DNA of 64,000 nt from NCBI RefSeq assembly GCF_008905045.1, contig NZ_VWMY01000041.1:20162-84161 (forward strand), read 5' to 3'. The notes below the pieces were generated by a model, which was not told the DNA's origin, ran no database searches, and saw only the letters and a list, made by a program, of their open reading frames with translations. Positions 59,612 through 64,000 of this stretch are shown piece after piece; the stretch's first letter is position 1, and every line of letters starts with the position of its first letter. The stretch is from Streptomyces albicerus (lineage in GTDB: Bacteria; Actinomycetota; Actinomycetes; Streptomycetales; Streptomycetaceae). Position numbers and translations under genes: made by a program.

Positions 59612-60616
59612 ATGGCCGAGCGCGACAGGCGGGACCGCGACAGGCGGGACGACCACCCGCGGGACCACGACAAGCGGGACCACGACAAGGACCATGACAG
59701 GTGGGACATCAGGAAGCTCGTCATCCTGCGTACCCTGCGCGAACGCGGCACCGTCACCGCGACCGCCGAAGCCCTGTCGCTGACCCCCTCGGCCGTGTCG
59801 CAACAGCTCACGAATCTCGCCAAGCAGCTCGGTGTGCCCCTGCTGGAGGCGCAGGGGCGGCGGGTACGGCTCACCGGCGCGGCGCATCTCGTGCTGCGGC
59901 ACGCGGAGGCTGTCTTCGAGCAACTGGAGCGGGCGGACGCGGAGTTGGCGGCGTACACGCAGGGGGAGGCCGGGGAGGTGCGGGTGGGGGCCTTCTCCAC
60001 GGCCGTGCCCGCGCTCGTCGTACCCGCGGTGCGTGCCCTGCGTACGTCGAGTCCCGGGGTCTCTGTGCAGGTGCGTGAGGCCGAGGCGGGCGAGGCGTAC
60101 GAGTTGCTGGGGGCCGGGGAGGTGGATCTCGCGTTGTCGCTCGCGGCCCGGGCCGCGCCGGACGGGGCCGATGCGCGTTTCACGCGGGTGTCGCTGCTCG
60201 CCGATCCGCTCGATGTCGCGCTGCCTCGCGAGCACGCGCTCGCGGGAGCGGACGAGGTACGGCTCGCCGATCTCGCTCGCGAGCCGTGGATCTTCGGAGG
60301 GAGTGGGCCCTGGTCCGACATCACGCGAGTCGCCTGTGAGGCGGCGGGGTTCACTCCGCGGCAGGGGCACTCGGCGTCCGGGTGGACCGCGATCCTTGCC
60401 ATGGTGGGGGCGGGGATGGGGGTTGCGCTGGTGCCTCGTATGGCTGCCGCCGCCCGGGGTGGCGGGGTGGTGATGCGGGCCCTCGATGAGGATCGGCCTC
60501 GGCGGCATGTCGTTGCCGCGGTGCGGCGTGGGGGTGAGGGGGCGCCGGCGGTGGCTCGCGTGCTCGATGCGTTGCGCACGGAGGCACGGGCGCTGACGTC
60601 GCGCCGTCCCACGTGA
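59612..60616 (+). CDS. LysR-family regulator
   Basis: A LysR regulator of about 334 residues. The helix-turn-helix (IRKLVILRTLRERGTVTATAEALSLTPSAVSQQLTNLAKQLG) follows an unusual N-terminal run of Arg/Asp/His repeats (RDRRDRDRRDDHPRDHDKRD). The effector domain has EVRVGAFSTAVPALVVPAV and GMGVALVP. ATG 59612 is my choice; GTG 59579, overlapping the exporter stop, or GTG 59591 are possible. Coupling suggests it controls the exporter. Confidence 0.83.
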   Translation: MAERDRRDRDRRDDHPRDHDKRDHDKDHDRWDIRKLVILRTLRERGTVTATAEALSLTPSAVSQQLTNLAKQLGVPLLEAQGRRVRLTGAAHLVLRHAEAVFEQLERADAELAAYTQGEAGEVRVGAFSTAVPALVVPAVRALRTSSPGVSVQVREAEAGEAYELLGAGEVDLALSLAARAAPDGADARFTRVSLLADPLDVALPREHALAGADEVRLADLAREPWIFGGSGPWSDITRVACEAAGFTPRQGHSASGWTAILAMVGAGMGVALVPRMAAAARGGGVVMRALDEDRPRRHVVAAVRRGGEGAPAVARVLDALRTEARALTSRRPT

Positions 60617-60638
60617 GGATTTCGCCCCCCGCCGCCCC

Positions 60639-61136
60639 CTACGGCCTCCGCACCTCGAACTGGAAGCAGCCGTACTCGAGCGCCCGGACATGGACCAGCG
60701 CGACCTCCGGATCGGCGAAGGCCTCAGTGAAGGCCCGGTCGAAGCCCTCGTCGGCCGGCTCCGGGATTTCCAGGAAGCGGCCGCCGACGATCTCGCCGCG
60801 GGCGTTGTAGCGGCGCACCGTGCGCAGCGCCCCGGGCCGGTCGAACGGATAGCGGTCCATGGGCCCGGGCCCGCCACAGTCGTCGGCGTGGATGAAGACC
60901 GGCCCCTGCTCGTCGTACGCACCGGGATCGACCCCCGCCTCCGCGGCCCACCGCCGCAGAGGAGCGTACGAGACCAGCGCGATTCGCTCCCCCGGCTCAG
61001 AGCCCCGCAGACAGCAACGCAGCGGACTCCCGCCCTCCTCCTCGACGAACGGGACGCAGCGCCGGCCGGCGTCATCGGCGTCACGGAGTTCTTTCAGGGC
61101 GCCCGGCGCGATCGGGCGTGCGGTGTACATCGTCAT
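60639..61136 (-). CDS. DUF1203 family protein
   Basis: A 165-residue protein with the family pattern CVPFVEEEGGSPLRCCLRGSEPGE, LVSYAPL, GPVFIHADDC and RYNARGEIVGG, all strongly conserved and suggesting an enzyme. Function unknown. ATG 61136 or ATG 61130. Divergent from pepN. Confidence 0.8.
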   Translation of the reverse strand: MTMYTARPIAPGALKELRDADDAGRRCVPFVEEEGGSPLRCCLRGSEPGERIALVSYAPLRRWAAEAGVDPGAYDEQGPVFIHADDCGGPGPMDRYPFDRPGALRTVRRYNARGEIVGGRFLEIPEPADEGFDRAFTEAFADPEVALVHVRALEYGCFQFEVRRP

Positions 61137-61249
61137 GAAGTCCAGACTCGCGCCCCCACGCCCCTCCCACCGGCGGGAAACGGACATCGCATTCCCCGCA
61201 GCTCCCGTGGAAGGATGGCGCAACTGACACATAACGAGGAGATGACCGC

Positions 61250-63829
61250 GTGCCTGGCACAAACCTGACCCGCGAAGAGGCACAGCAGCGGGCGAAGCTG
61301 CTCACCGTTGACTCGTACGAGATCGATCTCGACCTCTCCGGCGCGCAGGAGGGCGGCACCTACCGGTCCGTGACCACGGTGCGCTTCGACTCGGCCGAGA
61401 CCGGCGTCGAGTCCTTCATCGACCTGGTGGCCCCGACGGTCCACGAAGTCATCCTCAACGGCGACCCCCTGGACCCGTCCGAGGTCTTCAAGGACTCGCG
61501 GATCGCGCTCCCGGAGATCCTGGAGGGGCGCAACGTACTGCGCGTCGTGGCCGACTGCGCGTACACCAACACCGGTGAGGGACTGCACCGGTTCATCGAC
61601 CCCGTCGACCAACAGGCCTACCTCTACACGCAGTTCGAGGTCCCGGACGCCCGCCGCGTCTTCGCGAGCTTCGAGCAGCCGGACCTCAAGGCCACCTTCC
61701 AGTTCACGGTGAAGGCGCCCACCGGCTGGACCGTCATCTCCAACTCCCCGACGCCGGAGCCCAAGGACGACACGTGGGTGTTCGAGCCGACGCCCCGGAT
61801 CTCGACGTACATCACCGCGCTCATCGTGGGCCCGTACCACTCCGTCCACAGTGTTTATGAGAAGGACGGGCAGTCGGTCCCTCTCGGTATCTACTGCCGG
61901 CCCTCGCTCGCCGAGTTCCTCGACTCGGACGGGATCTTCGAGGTCACTCGGCAGGGCTTCGAGTGGTTCCAGGAGAAGTTCGACTACGCGTACCCGTTCA
62001 AGAAGTACGACCAGCTCTTCGTCCCGGAGTTCAACGCGGGCGCGATGGAGAATGCTGGTGCCGTCACCATTCGTGACCAGTACGTCTTCCGGTCGAAGGT
62101 GACGGACGCCGCGTACGAGGTGCGGGCCGAGACCATCCTGCACGAGCTGGCCCACATGTGGTTCGGCGACCTCGTGACGATGGAGTGGTGGAACGACCTG
62201 TGGTTGAACGAGTCGTTCGCCACCTACACCTCCATCGCCTGCCAGGCGTACGCCCCCGAGTCCCGCTGGCCGCACTCCTGGACCACCTTCGCCAACTCGA
62301 TGAAGACGTGGGCGTACCGGCAGGACCAGCTCCCGTCCACGCACCCGATCATGGCCGAGATCCGCGACCTGGACGACGTGCTCGTCAACTTCGACGGCAT
62401 CACGTACGCCAAGGGTGCCTCGGTCCTCAAGCAGCTCGTCGCGTATGTCGGCATGGACGAGTTCTTCCGGGGCGTGCAGGCGTACTTCAAGCAGCACGCG
62501 TACGGCAACACCCGCCTGTCCGACCTGCTGGGCGCGCTGGAGGAGACCAGCGGACGCGACCTGGGCACCTGGTCGGAGAAGTGGCTCCAGACGGCGGGCA
62601 TCAACATCCTGCGCCCGGAGATCGAGACCGACGAGAACGGGGTCATCACCTCCTTCGCCATCCGCCAGGAGGCCCCGGCCCTGCCCGCGGGCGCGAAGGG
62701 CGAGCCGACGCTGCGTCCGCACCGCATCGCCGTCGGCCTGTACGACCTCGACGACGAGAGCGGCAAGCTGGTGCGCGACGAGCGTGTCGAGCTGGACGTG
62801 GACGGCGAACTGACCGCCGTGCCCCAGCTGGTGGGCAAGCGCCGTGCCGCGGTGGTCCTGCTCAACGACGACGACCTCTCGTACGCGAAGGTCCGTCTCG
62901 ACGAGCAGTCCCTCGCCTTCGTGACCGAGCACCTCGGCGACTTCGAGTCGTCCCTGCCCCGCGCCCTGTGCTGGGCCTCGGCCTGGGACATGACCCGCGA
63001 CGCCGAGCTGGCCACCCGCGACTACCTGTCCCTCGTCCTCTCCGGCATCGGCAAGGAGTCGGACATCGGCGTCGTGCAGTCCCTGCACCGGCAGGTGAAG
63101 CTGGCGATCGAGCTGTACGCCGACCCGACCGCGCGCGAGGCGCTGCTGACCCGGTGGACGGACGCCACACTCGCGCACCTGCGTGCGGCCGAGCCGGCGA
63201 GCGACCGCCAGCTGGCCTGGGCGCGCGCCTTCGCGGCGACGGCCCGTACGCCGGAGCAGCTGGATCTCCTGGAGGGCCTGCTCGAAGGCAGGGAGACCAT
63301 CGAGGGCCTGGCCGTCGACACCGAGCTGCGCTGGGCGTTCCTGCAGCGTCTCGCGGCGGTCGGCCGCTACAACGAGGCGGAGATCGCGGGCGAGTACGAG
63401 CGCGACAAGACGGCCGCCGGTGAGCGTCACGCGGCGACCGCCCGTGCCGCCCGCCCGACCGAGGAGGCCAAGGCGGAGGCCTGGGCCTCGGTCGTCGAGT
63501 CCGACAAGCTTCCGAACGCCGTGCAGGAGGCCGTGATCGGCGGTTTCGTCCAGACCGACCAGCGTGAGCTGCTCGCCCCGTACGTGGACAAGTACTTCGC
63601 GGCGGTCAAGGACGTCTGGGACTCGCGCTCCCACGAGATGGCCCAGCAGATCGCGGTCGGTCTCTACCCGTCCGTCCAGGTCTCCGAGCAGACCCTGACG
63701 AAGACGGACGAGTGGCTGGCCTCCGCGGAGCCCAGCGCGGCCCTGCGGCGGCTGATCTCGGAGTCCCGCTCCGGTGTCGAACGCGCCCTGAAGGCCCAGG
63801 CGGCGGATGCGGCGGCCGCGACGCCGTAG
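61250..63829 (+). CDS. pepN: Aminopeptidase N (M1 family)
   Basis: An 859-residue zinc metallopeptidase. It has the substrate-amino-group motif GAMENAGAVT and the zinc/catalytic motif HELAHMWFGDLVTMEWWNDLWLNESFA (HExxH-18-E). A proline-rich beta domain and a helical ERAP1-like C-terminal domain follow. Cleaves N-terminal residues from peptides in the cytoplasm. GAGGAG lies 7 bases before GTG 61250. Length is typical for actinobacterial PepN. Confidence 0.95.
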   Translation: MPGTNLTREEAQQRAKLLTVDSYEIDLDLSGAQEGGTYRSVTTVRFDSAETGVESFIDLVAPTVHEVILNGDPLDPSEVFKDSRIALPEILEGRNVLRVVADCAYTNTGEGLHRFIDPVDQQAYLYTQFEVPDARRVFASFEQPDLKATFQFTVKAPTGWTVISNSPTPEPKDDTWVFEPTPRISTYITALIVGPYHSVHSVYEKDGQSVPLGIYCRPSLAEFLDSDGIFEVTRQGFEWFQEKFDYAYPFKKYDQLFVPEFNAGAMENAGAVTIRDQYVFRSKVTDAAYEVRAETILHELAHMWFGDLVTMEWWNDLWLNESFATYTSIACQAYAPESRWPHSWTTFANSMKTWAYRQDQLPSTHPIMAEIRDLDDVLVNFDGITYAKGASVLKQLVAYVGMDEFFRGVQAYFKQHAYGNTRLSDLLGALEETSGRDLGTWSEKWLQTAGINILRPEIETDENGVITSFAIRQEAPALPAGAKGEPTLRPHRIAVGLYDLDDESGKLVRDERVELDVDGELTAVPQLVGKRRAAVVLLNDDDLSYAKVRLDEQSLAFVTEHLGDFESSLPRALCWASAWDMTRDAELATRDYLSLVLSGIGKESDIGVVQSLHRQVKLAIELYADPTAREALLTRWTDATLAHLRAAEPASDRQLAWARAFAATARTPEQLDLLEGLLEGRETIEGLAVDTELRWAFLQRLAAVGRYNEAEIAGEYERDKTAAGERHAATARAARPTEEAKAEAWASVVESDKLPNAVQEAVIGGFVQTDQRELLAPYVDKYFAAVKDVWDSRSHEMAQQIAVGLYPSVQVSEQTLTKTDEWLASAEPSAALRRLISESRSGVERALKAQAADAAAATP

Positions 63830-63842
63830 CACTCGTACGGGG

Positions 63843-63875
63843 ATGGGGCGCCCGGTGTTGTGCCGGGCGCCCCAT
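63843..63875 (+). terminator. pepN terminator
   Basis: A perfect 13-bp stem (63843-63855 with 63863-63875) with a 7-base loop lies 14 bases past the pepN stop. Very stable, GC-rich. Confidence 0.85.
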
Positions 63876-63945
63876 TCGTGCGCTGTGGTCCGCTTGGACG
63901 GGGTGGCGTTTCTCGCCCCCGCCGCCCCTACCCGTCCCATCCTTC

Positions 63946-63990
63946 TGGGGCTCCGCCCCAGACCCCGTCTCGGGGGCCAGCCCCCGAACC
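63946..63990. repeat. Edge of a dispersed intergenic repeat
   Basis: TGGGGCTCCGCCCCA (palindrome) followed by GACCCCG and further C/G-block palindromes is the start of another short Streptomyces intergenic repeat. It continues toward the window edge. Confidence 0.5.
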
Positions 63991-64000
63991 CCCGCTCCTC

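Noticed and set aside
61133..63940. A 935-codon minus-strand frame opposite pepN
   Set aside because: Leu/Val/Arg-rich shadow of pepN with no motif; pepN has GAMEN and HExxH.

Overview
The window is high-GC Streptomyces-type chromosome. Signs are GTG and TTG starts, many four-base start/stop overlaps, Streptomyces-specific families (DynA/DynB, the csn operon, thioester-domain LAETG protein) and the short dispersed repeats typical of that genus. It looks like chromosomal core or near-core sequence with one small insertion element. No rRNA, prophage or CRISPR array is present.

Layout. 1-860: a partial membrane protein and tRNA-Arg(UCU). 1.1-5.6 kb: the sporulation dynamins dynA and dynB, then a short SSB (SsbB type). 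5.9-10.4 kb: a sortase-anchored thioester adhesin, EttA, a hotdog thioesterase and an unknown protein. 10.4-16.5 kb (minus strand): a sugar-acid catabolic cluster of GntP permease, LtnD-like dehydrogenase, class II aldolase and DUF1537 kinase, with its GntR/FadR regulator. 16.5-24.4 kb: a three-gene MacB/FtsX exporter with a possible PHO box. 24.6-26.1 kb: truncated globin and a PCMT-like methyltransferase.

26.2-37.1 kb (minus strand): the most interesting block. It encodes a GlnX-type membrane sensor, a GlnH-type binding protein, a coiled-coil protein, a PknG-type kinase, a PP2C phosphatase, a VWA protein and an FHA protein. It looks like the mycobacterial GlnX-GlnH-PknG amino-acid sensing module joined to a kinase/phosphatase/VWA triad and a phosphopeptide reader. 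Three of the proteins share paired N-terminal zinc ribbons.

37.3-45.6 kb (minus strand): the csnR-E-F-G-H-K operon for chitosan oligosaccharides, interrupted between csnG and csnH by a TnpB-only IS200/IS605-type element (39698-40953). 45.8-51.2 kb: a lipoprotein, an MscS channel, an HNH protein and a PadR-controlled FtsX ABC exporter. 51.4-54.3 kb: malQ with a small coupled upstream gene and a small membrane protein. 54.5-60.6 kb: regulator/effector pairs, namely TetR with an FAD monooxygenase over an unusual tandem array of 14-bp palindromes, MarR with an EamA exporter, and EamA with LysR. 60.6-64.0 kb: a DUF1203 protein and aminopeptidase N.

A cross-cutting feature is that several genes are followed, at or just after the stop codon, by short tandem repeats with a different unit at each site (8-26 bp).
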